A program made the translations under genes and the position numbers. DNA of 64,000 bases, from the NCBI GenBank assembly GCA_009698575.1, contig WLPX01000007.1, positions 1-64,000 of the forward strand. The letters are read 5' to 3'. Of this stretch, positions 25,546 to 35,078 are shown in pieces; the first letter of the stretch is position 1, and the number at the start of each line of letters is the position of its first letter. Below the pieces are notes generated by a model. That model worked only from the letters and a program-made list of their open reading frames with translations. It made no database searches and had not been told where the DNA came from. This DNA comes from Actinomycetota bacterium (lineage in GTDB: Bacteria; Actinomycetota; Actinomycetes; S36-B12; UBA5976).

Positions 25546-27053
25546 GGATTGACAGCCAAATAGGTGTCATCGTCAGGGTAAGGGAACCATTCTGGATCCG
25601 CTAGGGCCGTTGGCGCAATCATCACCATTTTAGAGTTTCGAAATATCTCCAGTCCTTCAGCGCCAAGTTCGCGCCCGGCGCCAGTGAACTTCCTTCCGCC
25701 AAATGGAATCGCATCATTGTCATTTAGCGGAGTGTTAACCCAGACAATTCCAGTTTCGATTTCATTTACAGCACGAAAAGTTTCTTCTAAATCAGTGGTA
25801 TAAATATTTGCGCCCAGCCCCAGTTGCGAGTCGTTTGTGAATGCAATTGCCTGTTCAAAACTAGAGACTTTACAAATAGGAGCAAGCGGCCCAAAGCACT
25901 CGCCATGCATAACTTCCATATCGTGGGAAACCTTAAGAACCGTCGGTTCATAGAACCAGCCGGTATCAAAATTGGTGGAGCGGTTGCCACCGCATACGAT
26001 CTGGGCGCCTTGCTCGATAGCCCGAGTTACTATTTTTTCGAATCGTTCAAGTTCCCGTTTTGAAGACATCGGTCCGATGTCAACTAATTCCAGCCCGCTA
26101 CCTACTCGAAGATTTTGGGCATGCTGTGCCAACTTTAAAACAAATTCTTCATAAACATCTTCGTGCACATAAAAGCGCTCAGCAGATGTGCAAACTTGAC
26201 CACAATTCAAAAAAGCTGCAAAAGCTGCGCCACGTGCGGCGGTATCGATGTCAGCTGAAGGCATGACGATAAATGCATCATTGCCGGAGGCTTCAATCAG
26301 CGCAGGCTTAAAGCGCAAAGCAGCTGTGGCGGCTACTGCTTGGGCCGCCTTAACACTTCCAGTGAACGCAATGGCATGAGTACTTTCATGACCAACTAAG
26401 TCCTGACCTGTTTGAGCGCCACCAGTTAGCACTTGAACTAGGCCACTGGGAAGGTGATCAAATGCCTGCATCGAATACAGCAGCGTCAAGGAAGTAATTT
26501 CCGACGGTTTGATAATGACGGCATTGCCAGCGGCAAGTGCTGCAGCAACTTGCCAGCCAGCTAGAAGTAGCGGGAAATTGTAAGGAACTATTGAAACAAC
26601 AGTGCCGACTGGTTCTTTGATAACCATGTGGAGTTGCCCGGCAATTGCCGGGCCAGCAACACGACCTTGCTCGTGCCGGGCGATTTCGGCGTAATAGCGG
26701 AATGAAGACGCTGCTGCGCCACCTTCCCAATTTGACTCTCGAAATGGTTTTCCCATTTCTCGCGTTAAACATTCGCCAGTTTCCACCGAGAGTTCGATCA
26801 TGCGATCTGCAACTTGGTGTAATGCGGTAGCACGATCTAGCGCGCTCATTGCCCACCATTGCTTTTGCGCCGCGTTTGCATAAGCTACGGCAAGATCGAC
26901 TTCGGACTTGGTGGCATTTGCAAATTGGCCGACAATTTCTTCAGTAGCAGGATCAATCAAATCTGTCATGGCCCCAGTACTAAGTTGCCACTCATTTGCT
27001 ATGTAGTTATGCCCCGATAGCTCACGCATCCGTTGTTGCACTGCAGTACTCAA
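25542..27053 (-). CDS. Aldehyde dehydrogenase (betaine-aldehyde/aminoaldehyde group)
   Basis: A 503-residue NAD(P)+-dependent aldehyde dehydrogenase. Landmarks are VPYNFP near 156, the general base E254 in LIEASGND (a departure from the usual ELGG), and nucleophile C288 in CGQVCTSAERF. Overall it resembles enzymes acting on amino- or semialdehydes; the aldehyde cannot be fixed. The TTG start at 27053 is supported by AGGAG 5 bases upstream. It is convergent with the GH25-like gene (3-base overlap) and divergent from the mra promoter. It could oxidise aminobutyraldehyde or succinic semialdehyde from the catabolic island, but this is speculation. Confidence 0.82.
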   Translation of the reverse strand: MSTAVQQRMRELSGHNYIANEWQLSTGAMTDLIDPATEEIVGQFANATKSEVDLAVAYANAAQKQWWAMSALDRATALHQVADRMIELSVETGECLTREMGKPFRESNWEGGAAASSFRYYAEIARHEQGRVAGPAIAGQLHMVIKEPVGTVVSIVPYNFPLLLAGWQVAAALAAGNAVIIKPSEITSLTLLYSMQAFDHLPSGLVQVLTGGAQTGQDLVGHESTHAIAFTGSVKAAQAVAATAALRFKPALIEASGNDAFIVMPSADIDTAARGAAFAAFLNCGQVCTSAERFYVHEDVYEEFVLKLAQHAQNLRVGSGLELVDIGPMSSKRELERFEKIVTRAIEQGAQIVCGGNRSTNFDTGWFYEPTVLKVSHDMEVMHGECFGPLAPICKVSSFEQAIAFTNDSQLGLGANIYTTDLEETFRAVNEIETGIVWVNTPLNDNDAIPFGGRKFTGAGRELGAEGLEIFRNSKMVMIAPTALADPEWFPYPDDDTYLAVNP

Positions 27054-27242
27054 GTCGACTCCTAATTTGTTCCAGGCTCAGCCCGCTCTTTGACTCTATA
27101 AAGCACTGATTTGGGCTAATTAAGTGGGGACTAGGGCTGTTTCGGCTTTGCGTTGAAAAATACCCCATTTTCCTCCACCCTTATTTCATTGAAAAAATGG
27201 TTGATATTTGTGAAAAATGTGAAATTTGGGGTCTAAATAGGG

Positions 27243-27270
27243 TTGACAGTGGAGCAAAAGGGAGTAATCT
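27243..27270 (+). promoter_or_regulatory. Promoter of the mra/dcw operon
   Basis: A perfect -35 TTGACA (27243-27248) is followed, with 16-bp spacing, by TAATCT (27265-27270). Transcription would start near 27277, about 50 bases before the mraZ start codon. It is overlapped by MraZ-type repeats. Confidence 0.75.
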
Positions 27271-27294
27271 GGGACAACGAGGTGACCTGGGGAA
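27250..27294. promoter_or_regulatory. MraZ-box array (five repeats with 10-bp period)
   Basis: GG-rich pentamers TGGAG, GGGAG, TGGGA, AGGTG and GGGAA begin at 27250, 27260, 27270, 27280 and 27290. The exact 10-bp period matches the TGGG(A)-N5 arrays bound by MraZ rings in other bacteria. The array overlaps the -10 region and start site of the mra promoter, so MraZ should repress its own operon. Confidence 0.7.
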
Positions 27295-27325
27295 GGGTTG
27301 CCATTGGTTTAAGTGGGTGTTAGCA

Positions 27326-27748
27326 GTGTTTCTAGGTACCCACACCCCAAAACTGGATGAAAAGGGCCGTGTAATCCTGCCGGCTAAATTCCGCGATCCG
27401 TTAACCGATGGCTTGGTAATGACCAAAGGTCAAGAGCGCTGTGTCGTTATTTGGCCAAATGAGCAATTTCAGGAATACGCAGAAGGCTTGCGTCGCCGTT
27501 CCCAAAATAACGAAAAGGTTCGGGCCTACACTCGAGTTTTCTTCTCGTCAGCTTTTGATGACAGCGCAGATAAGCAAGGTCGAGTAACAATCCCCGCTCC
27601 GCTTCGGGAATGGGCAGGACTGGATCGCGACCTAGTTGTAGTTGGCGCTGATACCCGAATCGAAGTTTGGGCAACGGTTGCTTGGAATCAGTACTTGGCT
27701 GTGCAAGAACCTGGTTTTGCATCCCTTGATGAAGACCTAATGCCATGA
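27326..27748 (+). CDS. mraZ: Transcriptional regulator MraZ
   Basis: A 140-residue protein with two AbrB-like MraZ halves. The first runs GTHTPKLDEKGRVILPAKFRD and the second DKQGRVTIPAPLREW; the DxxGRxxxP motif is present in both. MraZ forms ring oligomers and represses the division and cell wall cluster that it heads. The GTG at 27326 is chosen because the product then begins directly with the conserved FLGTHTPKLD; the longer reading from 27197 would include the promoter and operator. Confidence 0.93.
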   Translation: MFLGTHTPKLDEKGRVILPAKFRDPLTDGLVMTKGQERCVVIWPNEQFQEYAEGLRRRSQNNEKVRAYTRVFFSSAFDDSADKQGRVTIPAPLREWAGLDRDLVVVGADTRIEVWATVAWNQYLAVQEPGFASLDEDLMP

Positions 27749-27797
27749 ACTTAATTTGCTCAGTCCAAAAACCAATTGACATGTCAGTAGCAACTGA

Positions 27798-27885
27798 TGC
27801 TGCCTGTGGCCTCTGGCCGTTGGCTAGAACCTGGCGCACCTTCCCCGGTGCCAGGCTCTCCAACGGCCAGGGACTAGAGGCAGCA
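27798..27885 (+). ncRNA. mraW-type leader RNA hairpin (rsmH 5' region)
   Basis: The 157-base gap between mraZ and rsmH contains a long nested hairpin: TGCTGCCT/AGGCAGCA (8 bp, 27798-27805 with 27878-27885), CTGGCCGTTGG/CCAACGGCCAG (11 bp, 27813-27823 with 27860-27870), and CCTGGC-(GC)-ACC/GGTGCCAGG (27830-27840 with 27847-27855) with loop TTCCCC. There is no T-run. Its position matches the mraW motif described upstream of mraW (rsmH) in actinobacteria; I recall that motif but could not compare covariance. It ends 20 bases before the rsmH ATG, which lacks a clear ribosome site, so translational control is plausible. Confidence 0.65.
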
Positions 27886-27905
27886 GCAAGATTTGATGTG
27901 GCTTA

Positions 27906-28859
27906 ATGTCCACATTCACTCACGTTCCAGTTTTGCGTCAACGCTGCTTGGATCTTTTGTCGCCAGCTATAAGTGCTGACGGCGCAGTGCTTGTGGATGC
28001 CACATTGGGATTAGGCGGTCATACCGAATCTGCATTACTTGAGTTTCCAAACTTACGCGTTGTCGGCATTGATCGTGATCCAGAAGCCTTAGCTCATTCC
28101 CAAGAGCGCCTTGCTCGATTCGCACCAAGGGTGGATTTCGCGCTAGCGGTTTATGACGAAATTGCAGAGGTTTTGGCGAATCTAAGTATCAGCCACGTAC
28201 AAGGCATCCTCTTTGACCTTGGTGTCTCATCCATGCAGATAGATAAAGATGAGCGGGGATTCACGTACTCGCGAAACGCGCCTCTTGATATGCGCATGAA
28301 TGGTACATCTGGTCAAACTGCAGCAGATGTTGTCAATACATATGACTATGCAAACTTGGCCCGAATTTTGCGTGAGTACGGCGAAGAGCGCTTCGCAAGT
28401 CGGGTTGCTAATGCGATAATTCGTGAGCGTGAAGTAGAGCCATTCACTACAAGTGATCGCCTTGTTACCGTCGTGCGAGATGCCATCCCTGCTGCAACTC
28501 GCCGAACTGGTGGAAATCCTGCAAAGCGAACTTTCCAAGCACTGCGAATTGAAGTAAACGAAGAACTCAGTGTGCTTGAACGCGCTATCCCGACTGCACT
28601 GGATTGCCTAGACATGGATGGCCGAATTGTCGTGCTTTCTTATCATTCACTGGAAGACCGCATCGTTAAGAATTCCTTCCGATTGGGTACCGAATCAAAG
28701 ACACCAGTGGACATGCCTTTTGTGCCGGAGTCAGATAAGCCTTGGTTGAAGCTCTTGACACGAGGCTCTGAGTCAGCAAGTGACGTCGAGGTTTCCGAAA
28801 ATTCACGTGCTACATCAGTTCGACTTCGCGCGGCGCAGCGAGTTGGAGTGGCAGCATGA
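27906..28859 (+). CDS. rsmH: 16S rRNA (cytosine-N4)-methyltransferase RsmH (MraW)
   Basis: A 317-residue SAM-dependent methyltransferase that N4-methylates a cytosine of the 16S rRNA P site. Visible motifs are [15 protein letters not shown] (SAM site, about 29-43), [20 protein letters not shown], and [11 protein letters not shown] near the end. It stands second in the dcw cluster as usual. The ATG has no evident ribosome site and is preceded by a strong hairpin. The stop overlaps the ftsL-like start (ATGA). Confidence 0.95.
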   Translation: MSTFTHVPVLRQRCLDLLSPAISADGAVLVDATLGLGGHTESALLEFPNLRVVGIDRDPEALAHSQERLARFAPRVDFALAVYDEIAEVLANLSISHVQGILFDLGVSSMQIDKDERGFTYSRNAPLDMRMNGTSGQTAADVVNTYDYANLARILREYGEERFASRVANAIIREREVEPFTTSDRLVTVVRDAIPAATRRTGGNPAKRTFQALRIEVNEELSVLERAIPTALDCLDMDGRIVVLSYHSLEDRIVKNSFRLGTESKTPVDMPFVPESDKPWLKLLTRGSESASDVEVSENSRATSVRLRAAQRVGVAA

Positions 28860-29314
28860 GCGCAATGCCAGCTCGCACTCCAGCCCTCGCGCCAATTCCG
28901 CGCAGGTCGCGAACAATGCGCAAACTTTCTCTCGTTAAACCACTTATCAAGCCAATAGTGTCACCAATAGCACAAGCAATTCCGTTAGGTGTTCCGCAAG
29001 GAAGAGCTAGCAAGCGCACATTCTTGTTCATAATCATTGGAATGATAATTTCCGGCATGATGCTCCTGCTTTATATCAACACGCTCGCCGCACAGGCTTC
29101 ATTCCAAAAGCACGCGCTACAAATTCAGTTGAGTCAAATGACTGCAGAAGAACAAACTATTGCTAGTGCAGTAGCAGCAGGTGAGTCACCAGCAAATCTA
29201 CTAATGACCGCCCAAAAGATGGGAATGGTGCCAGCGCAAACACCAGTTTTCTTACGTCTTTCAGATCGTAAAATCCTTGGCACGCCAGTTCCAGCAGTAG
29301 CTCAGGTACCGTAA
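28856..29314 (+). CDS. ftsL: FtsL-like cell-division membrane protein
   Basis: A 152-residue bitopic protein. It has a basic cytoplasmic tail of about 50 residues, one membrane helix (about 54-76), and a short coiled region ([20 protein letters not shown]) followed by a Pro-rich end. Sequence identity between FtsL proteins is low, so the call rests on topology, size and position between rsmH and ftsI. It should join FtsQ and FtsI at the divisome. It overlaps neighbours on both sides (ATGA and TAATG). Confidence 0.75.
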   Translation: MSAMPARTPALAPIPRRSRTMRKLSLVKPLIKPIVSPIAQAIPLGVPQGRASKRTFLFIIIGMIISGMMLLLYINTLAAQASFQKHALQIQLSQMTAEEQTIASAVAAGESPANLLMTAQKMGMVPAQTPVFLRLSDRKILGTPVPAVAQVP

Positions 29315-31116
29315 TGAGCACATCAACACCGCAAAGTTCGCAGCGACCAAGCAATCCAGAACGCCGCACCGAGCAATTGCAACGTGGTCCTGTCATGTTA
29401 GAACTTGAAAGTCCGAGAAAAAGAATCAGGTTTACCACACTGATTTTTTTGATTGTGATGTCAATTTATATGACCCGACTAGTGGAATTACAAATCATTC
29501 GTGGCCCAGAATTGGCGGCAACAGCGCAAAACTCTAGGCTACAAACCTTGGCTTTGCCTGCATTGCGCGGAGACTTTACTGATTTAAATGGAATTCCAAT
29601 AGCAACAACAGTGATGGCTCGTAACGTAACAGTGGATCCGACTTTAATCACCGATCCAGAGGGAACAGCTGCCGCTCTTTCACCAATCTTGGGAATTCCA
29701 GTTGCCGATATTATCGCCAGCATTACGGTTGACTCTAGATTTTCTTATGTGGCAAAACGCATTACTCCGGAAACTTGGAAAGCCGTTGCCGAATTAGAGA
29801 TTCCTGGTGTTTTCAGTGAGCCAACTACGAATCGGGTTTATCCAAATGGATCATTGGCGGCCACCGTGGTGGGCTATGTCGGCGCTGAAGGCACTGGTCT
29901 TGGTGGTTTGGAGTACGGCCTGAACGATCAGCTAATGGGAACCGATGGAAAGTTAACTGTTGAGCGTGTCAATGGTCGTGAGATTCCCGCAAGTGAGCGC
30001 CAGAGCATCGACCCGATTAATGGCTTATCTGTTCGCTTAACTATTGATTCAGATTTGCAAGCGATGCTAGAGAAGACTTTAGGAGAGCAAGTAGTTGCAA
30101 CTGGTGCCGAGGGTGGGGTTTCTGTAATCATGGATCCCAGCACTGGAAACATTTTGGCCATGGCTACTTACCCAACATTCGATCCGAACGATGCATTTGC
30201 AACTGATGACAGGGCTAAGCGAAACACAACCGTTACGGACGTTTTTGAACCGGGTTCTACTAGCAAAGTAATGACAATGGCATCAGTTATTGAAGAAGGT
30301 GGGGCTAACCCGGCTACACAGATAAAAGTTCCAAATCGCCTGAAGCGCGGTGGCACGTCATTTAAGGATTACAACGAGCATGGTGAATTGCACCTGACTT
30401 TGGCGGGTGTATTAGCAAAATCTAGTAACATCGGAACGATTCTTGCCTCCGAAACTATAGGCCAAGAGAAGTTATATGAGTACCTAAAGAAATTTGGGAT
30501 TGGACAATCCACTGGGATGAATTTTCCAGGTGAAAGTACCGGATCCCTTCCAAACATCAATGATGAAAATCAATGGTCTGACACAACTTTCCCAACGCTT
30601 GCATTTGGCCAGGGACTATCCGTAAACGCAGTGCAGGCAACGAGTGTATTCGCCACAATTGCAAATGATGGGGTGCGCATGGTGCCGCGTCTAATTGCTG
30701 GATATTCAAATGCTGACGGCGTGTATGAGCCAAGCACAATTGATTCAGGTATTCGAGTAGTGAGTTCCGATACCGCAAAGACAGTTCGCGAAATGCTTGA
30801 AGGTGTTGTTTCCGAAGACGGTACTGCAAAAAATATGCAGATCCCTGGTTATCGCGTAGGTGGAAAAACTGGTACCGCGAACAGGTATGACCAAGCCACT
30901 GGCCGATATAGCGGCTATACCTCGTCATTTATTGGAATGGCACCTGCAGAAAAGCCTGCATTGGTTATGAGTGTGAGTATTCACAATCCAAAAACTAGTA
31001 CTTACGGCAGCGTTGTTGCAGGTCCGGTTTTTAAGAAAGTGATGACGTACGCCTTAGCGCATAACAAGGTTCCGCCATCGACAACTAAGCCGCCTAAGTT
31101 ACCAGTTGAATGGTAG
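29314..31116 (+). CDS. ftsI: Peptidoglycan transpeptidase FtsI (PBP3)
   Basis: A 600-residue class B penicillin-binding protein for septal crosslinking. It has a cytoplasmic N-terminus, a single membrane helix (about 38-54), a dimerisation domain, and a transpeptidase domain with SxxK at S315-K318 (GSTSK), SxN at S370-N372 and KTG at 518-520. No PASTA repeats follow. It works with FtsW, encoded in the same operon. Confidence 0.95.
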   Translation: MSTSTPQSSQRPSNPERRTEQLQRGPVMLELESPRKRIRFTTLIFLIVMSIYMTRLVELQIIRGPELAATAQNSRLQTLALPALRGDFTDLNGIPIATTVMARNVTVDPTLITDPEGTAAALSPILGIPVADIIASITVDSRFSYVAKRITPETWKAVAELEIPGVFSEPTTNRVYPNGSLAATVVGYVGAEGTGLGGLEYGLNDQLMGTDGKLTVERVNGREIPASERQSIDPINGLSVRLTIDSDLQAMLEKTLGEQVVATGAEGGVSVIMDPSTGNILAMATYPTFDPNDAFATDDRAKRNTTVTDVFEPGSTSKVMTMASVIEEGGANPATQIKVPNRLKRGGTSFKDYNEHGELHLTLAGVLAKSSNIGTILASETIGQEKLYEYLKKFGIGQSTGMNFPGESTGSLPNINDENQWSDTTFPTLAFGQGLSVNAVQATSVFATIANDGVRMVPRLIAGYSNADGVYEPSTIDSGIRVVSSDTAKTVREMLEGVVSEDGTAKNMQIPGYRVGGKTGTANRYDQATGRYSGYTSSFIGMAPAEKPALVMSVSIHNPKTSTYGSVVAGPVFKKVMTYALAHNKVPPSTTKPPKLPVEW

Positions 31117-31128
31117 GCGTGGTGCTCC

Positions 31129-32607
31129 ATGACAATACGCCCAGCAAAAACTAAAACAACACTTAGCGAACTTTCTAAGCTGGTTTCAGGCAACTGTGTC
31201 GGTGAAGCTGAAGTACTGGGAATTTCTCACGACTCTAGAGAAATTGAGCCAGGCGATATCTATGTAGCCCTAGCAGGTGCTAACAATCACGGCGCAGAAT
31301 TCATGGAACAAGCTATTGCAAACGGGGCAGTAGCAGTTGCTTCGGATTCGCATGGGGTAATGATTGCCCAAAAGCTAAAGTTGCCGAACATAGAACTTAA
31401 TGAGCCTCGCGTTGACATGGCGCACTTAGCTGCACGGATCTATGGTCATCCCGAGAAAAATCTGTCGATCACTGGCGTGACTGGTACAAATGGCAAAACA
31501 ACCACTACGCATATGTTGCGATCAATTTTCCTTGATACCGGCCATCATGTTGGCGTCATCGGAACTCTAGGTACCTACTTAGATGAAGAGTGCATACCGG
31601 GCGCACGTACGACACCTGAATCAACTGACCTATTTGCCTTACTTGCAGTGATGGTAGAACGCGGCATAACTCACGTTTTCATGGAAGTCTCTAGTCATGC
31701 CCTCGCACTTCATCGAGTAGTCGGGTTGAAATTTCAAGTAGCCATATTTACAAATCTCACCCAAGATCACTTAGATTTTCATGGTTCAATGGAAAATTAC
31801 TTTTCAGCCAAAGCAAAACTATTTACTCCAGAATATTCCAAGTCATCCGTTATATGTATCGACGACAGCTGGGGACAAAAACTATTTTCTAGTATCGAAA
31901 TTCCAGCAGTTGCTATTGGTAAAAGCGGTGACTGGGTTACTTCAGAGGCAACTTCAAATGCCAATGGAATGACACTACAAAATTTGCAGCTTCCGAACGG
32001 GGAATCGATCACACTTAAAGTGAATATGTTAGGTAGGTACAACGCTACGAACGCAGCCTGCGCGCTTGCCGCCAGTGATATCTTGGGCAACCCAATAGCC
32101 GCAAGTCTGAAAGCACTTGAACACATTCGGGCAATTCCAGGTCGACTTGAAAAGATTACAATTTCTAGTGCTGGAACTGCGATTGTTGATTATGCGCATA
32201 CTCCAGATGCCGTTGCTACCGTGCTAACGGTAATTCGAGACGCCAGCCCACAAAAAATTATTACGGTAATTGGCTGTGGTGGTGATCGTGACTCCCTAAA
32301 ACGTCCATTGATGGGGAAAATGGCCGCCCAATTATCGGATGTTGTAATTGTGACTGACGATAACCCACGATCTGAAAAACCATCTGATATTCGAGCAGCC
32401 GTGCTAGCTGGAACTGTCACAGGTAGCGCACAAGTTATTGAGATCGGCGATCGGCGCCAGGCAATTTCACAAGCATTGCGGATGGCACAAGCAGGAGACG
32501 TAGTTGCAGTACTTGGAAAGGGCCATGAAACTGGACAAGAAATAGCCGGTGAAGTTTTCCCATTCGATGATCGACTGGTAGTCGCCCAGGAGTCAGCCAA
32601 TGTATGA
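31129..32607 (+). CDS. murE: UDP-MurNAc-tripeptide synthetase MurE (meso-DAP type)
   Basis: A 492-residue Mur ligase that adds the third amino acid to UDP-MurNAc-dipeptide. The ATP loop TGTNGKTTTT spans about 118-127. The DNPR motif at residues 411-414 is the hallmark of meso-diaminopimelate selection, so the cell wall is expected to be of the DAP type. It follows ftsI by 12 bases and overlaps murF by 8. Confidence 0.95.
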   Translation: MTIRPAKTKTTLSELSKLVSGNCVGEAEVLGISHDSREIEPGDIYVALAGANNHGAEFMEQAIANGAVAVASDSHGVMIAQKLKLPNIELNEPRVDMAHLAARIYGHPEKNLSITGVTGTNGKTTTTHMLRSIFLDTGHHVGVIGTLGTYLDEECIPGARTTPESTDLFALLAVMVERGITHVFMEVSSHALALHRVVGLKFQVAIFTNLTQDHLDFHGSMENYFSAKAKLFTPEYSKSSVICIDDSWGQKLFSSIEIPAVAIGKSGDWVTSEATSNANGMTLQNLQLPNGESITLKVNMLGRYNATNAACALAASDILGNPIAASLKALEHIRAIPGRLEKITISSAGTAIVDYAHTPDAVATVLTVIRDASPQKIITVIGCGGDRDSLKRPLMGKMAAQLSDVVIVTDDNPRSEKPSDIRAAVLAGTVTGSAQVIEIGDRRQAISQALRMAQAGDVVAVLGKGHETGQEIAGEVFPFDDRLVVAQESANV

Positions 32608-34009
32608 CTTAACACTCGGACAGATCGCTGACATTGTTGGTGGAGAGCTAGTAGGTAATGCAGGCTCAGTAATTTCTGGAATTTCTACAGATTCTCGCAC
32701 GGTATCGGGCGGTGATTTGTTTTGTGCAATCGTGGGCAGCCGAATCGATGGTCATGAATGCACCGAGGATGCGATGGCCTCAGGTGCTGCTGCAGCCTTA
32801 GTATCCAAAAAAGTAGCGGGACCACATGTACTAGTTCCCAAGTCACCGGATGATCTAGACCCAGTGATTCATGCACTAGCAAAACTTGCAAAGCATGTCC
32901 GCAACTTAATGCTCAATATTGAAGTGGTTGGGATAACTGGTTCATCAGGAAAAACCTCGACTAAAGATATGATCGGCCAAGTTTTATCACACGCTGGTAA
33001 GACGCACGCTCCAGCGGGCTCGTTAAATAACGAACTAGGGTTGCCACTCACTATTCTTTCAGCTCCTGCCGACCTGCGTTACTTAGTAACTGAGATGGGC
33101 ATGCGAGGAATGCATCAGATTACTCATCTATGTAGCATTGCTCAACCTTCGATTGGTGTAGTTACAAATGTCGGTCATGCCCACATCGGTGAAGTGGGCA
33201 GTGTAGAAAATATTGCCAAGGCAAAATCAGAACTAATTAGGGCGCTGCCGGCTGATGGAGTTGCAATACTGAATGCCGATGATCATCGAGTTAGCGCAAT
33301 GCGGGGAATGACGCAGGCAACAGTATTTAGTTATGGATTTAGTGCCGAAGCGGATGTCCGGGCTGAACAGGTAGCGATCAATTCGAATGGAACATATAGT
33401 TTTGAATTAATTTATGGTGGCAACCGTGTGGCGACTTCAATCCCGATGCTTGGTGAGCACAATGTTGCAAATGCTTTAGCTGCCGCAACGGTTGGGTTAG
33501 CCGTTGGTATGGAGTTAGAAGATATCGCAGCCGCACTTACCGAACTTAAACAGATGAGTAAGTGGCGCATGGAAGTTATCCAGCTTCCAAAAGATGTGAC
33601 AATTGTTAATGATGCCTATAACGCTAATCCAGAGTCCATGTCAGCTGCACTTGAAACTCTGGCAAGCATTCCGGCTGAAGGTAAAACTTGGGTAGTAGTA
33701 GGAAAGATGCACGAGCTAGGCGAATCGAGCAAGCAATTACATGAGCAAGTAATTTCGCATGCCAACCAACTTGAAATATCTAACATAGTTGCTGTTGGTG
33801 AGTCTGCTGATTGCTACGGCCTATTGGATTCCAGCGACTCTGCAGCAAAATCGGTGTGGTTGCCCGATTTTGCATCGGCTACCGACTACATTGTCAATGG
33901 AGTCAACTCTGGCGATGTGCTGCTATTTAAGGCCTCACGAGCTGAACAATTTGAGTTACTCGCCAAAGAAATTGAAGATCGCCTGCGCAAGAAGTGGAGC
34001 CAACCGTGA
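32600..34009 (+). CDS. murF: UDP-MurNAc-tripeptide:D-Ala-D-Ala ligase MurF
   Basis: A 469-residue Mur ligase that adds D-Ala-D-Ala to the UDP-MurNAc-tripeptide. It has an N-terminal MurE/MurF substrate domain (GISTDSRTVSGGDLF), the ATP loop GSSGKTSTKD (about 113-122) and the C-terminal ligase domain with NDAYNANPESM. It overlaps murE by 8 bases and mraY by 4. Confidence 0.95.
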   Translation: MYDLTLGQIADIVGGELVGNAGSVISGISTDSRTVSGGDLFCAIVGSRIDGHECTEDAMASGAAAALVSKKVAGPHVLVPKSPDDLDPVIHALAKLAKHVRNLMLNIEVVGITGSSGKTSTKDMIGQVLSHAGKTHAPAGSLNNELGLPLTILSAPADLRYLVTEMGMRGMHQITHLCSIAQPSIGVVTNVGHAHIGEVGSVENIAKAKSELIRALPADGVAILNADDHRVSAMRGMTQATVFSYGFSAEADVRAEQVAINSNGTYSFELIYGGNRVATSIPMLGEHNVANALAAATVGLAVGMELEDIAAALTELKQMSKWRMEVIQLPKDVTIVNDAYNANPESMSAALETLASIPAEGKTWVVVGKMHELGESSKQLHEQVISHANQLEISNIVAVGESADCYGLLDSSDSAAKSVWLPDFASATDYIVNGVNSGDVLLFKASRAEQFELLAKEIEDRLRKKWSQP

Positions 34010-35073
34010 AGCTGGTAGTGCTCGCTGGTGCGTTAGCCACACTGTTTTCGTTAATTGGAACTCCGCTTCTTATTAATTTGTTACGCAAGCGCGGAATCGC
34101 TCAAGCAATTCGGGAATCAACAGAAGACGTCCATTACCCAGAGCATGAAAGCAAGCGAGGCACTCCTTCCATGGGTGGCGTAGCAATCGTTGGCTCCGTT
34201 GTATTTGCATATTTACTTGCGCATTTAATTCTGATGCGACCACCAACTGCATCTGGACTTTTGGCAATTTATTTAATGGTGGCCTTGAGCCTAGTTGGCG
34301 TTGCTGATGACTACCTAAAGATTTTTAAGCAACGCAGCACAGGAATACGAGCACGCACCAAGTTACTCGGCCAAGCGGTAGCTGCATTGTCATTTGGATA
34401 TTTGGCTATGCAGTTTCCTGATGAAGGTGGCAATCTGCCTGTGAGTAACGCGATTTCCTGGGTGCGTGACACGGAGTGGATTTTGCCTTCGGCGGCCTTG
34501 CTGCTTTGGATTTGGTTTCTAGTGACTGGCATTACCAATGGCGTGAATTTAACTGATGGTCTTGATGGTCTTGCTATCGGTGCAGCATTACTTTCATTTG
34601 TTGCGTACACCGTGATGTCGATTTGGCAATATGGCCAAAGTTGTTTCTGGGGAGATATCCCTAGGTGTTACACGGTTCGAGATCCGCTGGACTTAGCAGT
34701 ATTTTCAGCAGCTGTAGCTGGAGCTTGCTTTGGCTTCCTGTGGTGGAACTCAAGTCCAGCTCGAATTTTTATGGGTGACACTGGGTCGTTGGCATTGGGC
34801 GGCGGTCTAGCTGCCTTAGCGATAATGACACGAACTGAATTATTGCTTGGACTCATTGGTGGACTATTTGTACTAATCACACTTTCGGTAATCGCTCAAG
34901 TCGGATCATTCAAACTCACAGGTCGAAGAGTTTTGCAAATGGCGCCATTGCATCACCACTTTGAGATGAAGGGTTGGCCCGAAGTTTTGATCGTAGTGCG
35001 ATTCTGGATTATTCAAGGGCTTTGTGTTGGAGCTGGAATGGCATTGTTTTATGCCGAATGGGTACGGCAGTAA
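34006..35073 (+). CDS. mraY: Phospho-MurNAc-pentapeptide transferase MraY
   Basis: A 355-residue integral membrane enzyme that makes lipid I from UDP-MurNAc-pentapeptide and undecaprenyl phosphate. Visible motifs are GTPSMGG near 50, the acidic GVADDYLK and NLTDGLDGLA loops, and the MAPLHHHFE segment near the C-terminus. The GTG at 34006 overlaps the murF stop (GTGA); a longer in-frame start only adds residues inside murF. Confidence 0.95.
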   Translation: MKLVVLAGALATLFSLIGTPLLINLLRKRGIAQAIRESTEDVHYPEHESKRGTPSMGGVAIVGSVVFAYLLAHLILMRPPTASGLLAIYLMVALSLVGVADDYLKIFKQRSTGIRARTKLLGQAVAALSFGYLAMQFPDEGGNLPVSNAISWVRDTEWILPSAALLLWIWFLVTGITNGVNLTDGLDGLAIGAALLSFVAYTVMSIWQYGQSCFWGDIPRCYTVRDPLDLAVFSAAVAGACFGFLWWNSSPARIFMGDTGSLALGGGLAALAIMTRTELLLGLIGGLFVLITLSVIAQVGSFKLTGRRVLQMAPLHHHFEMKGWPEVLIVVRFWIIQGLCVGAGMALFYAEWVRQ

Positions 35074-35078
35074 AAATC

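Noticed and set aside
27197..27325. Longer mraZ reading from 27197
   Set aside because: It would translate through the promoter and MraZ boxes; the family begins at FLGTHTPKLD.
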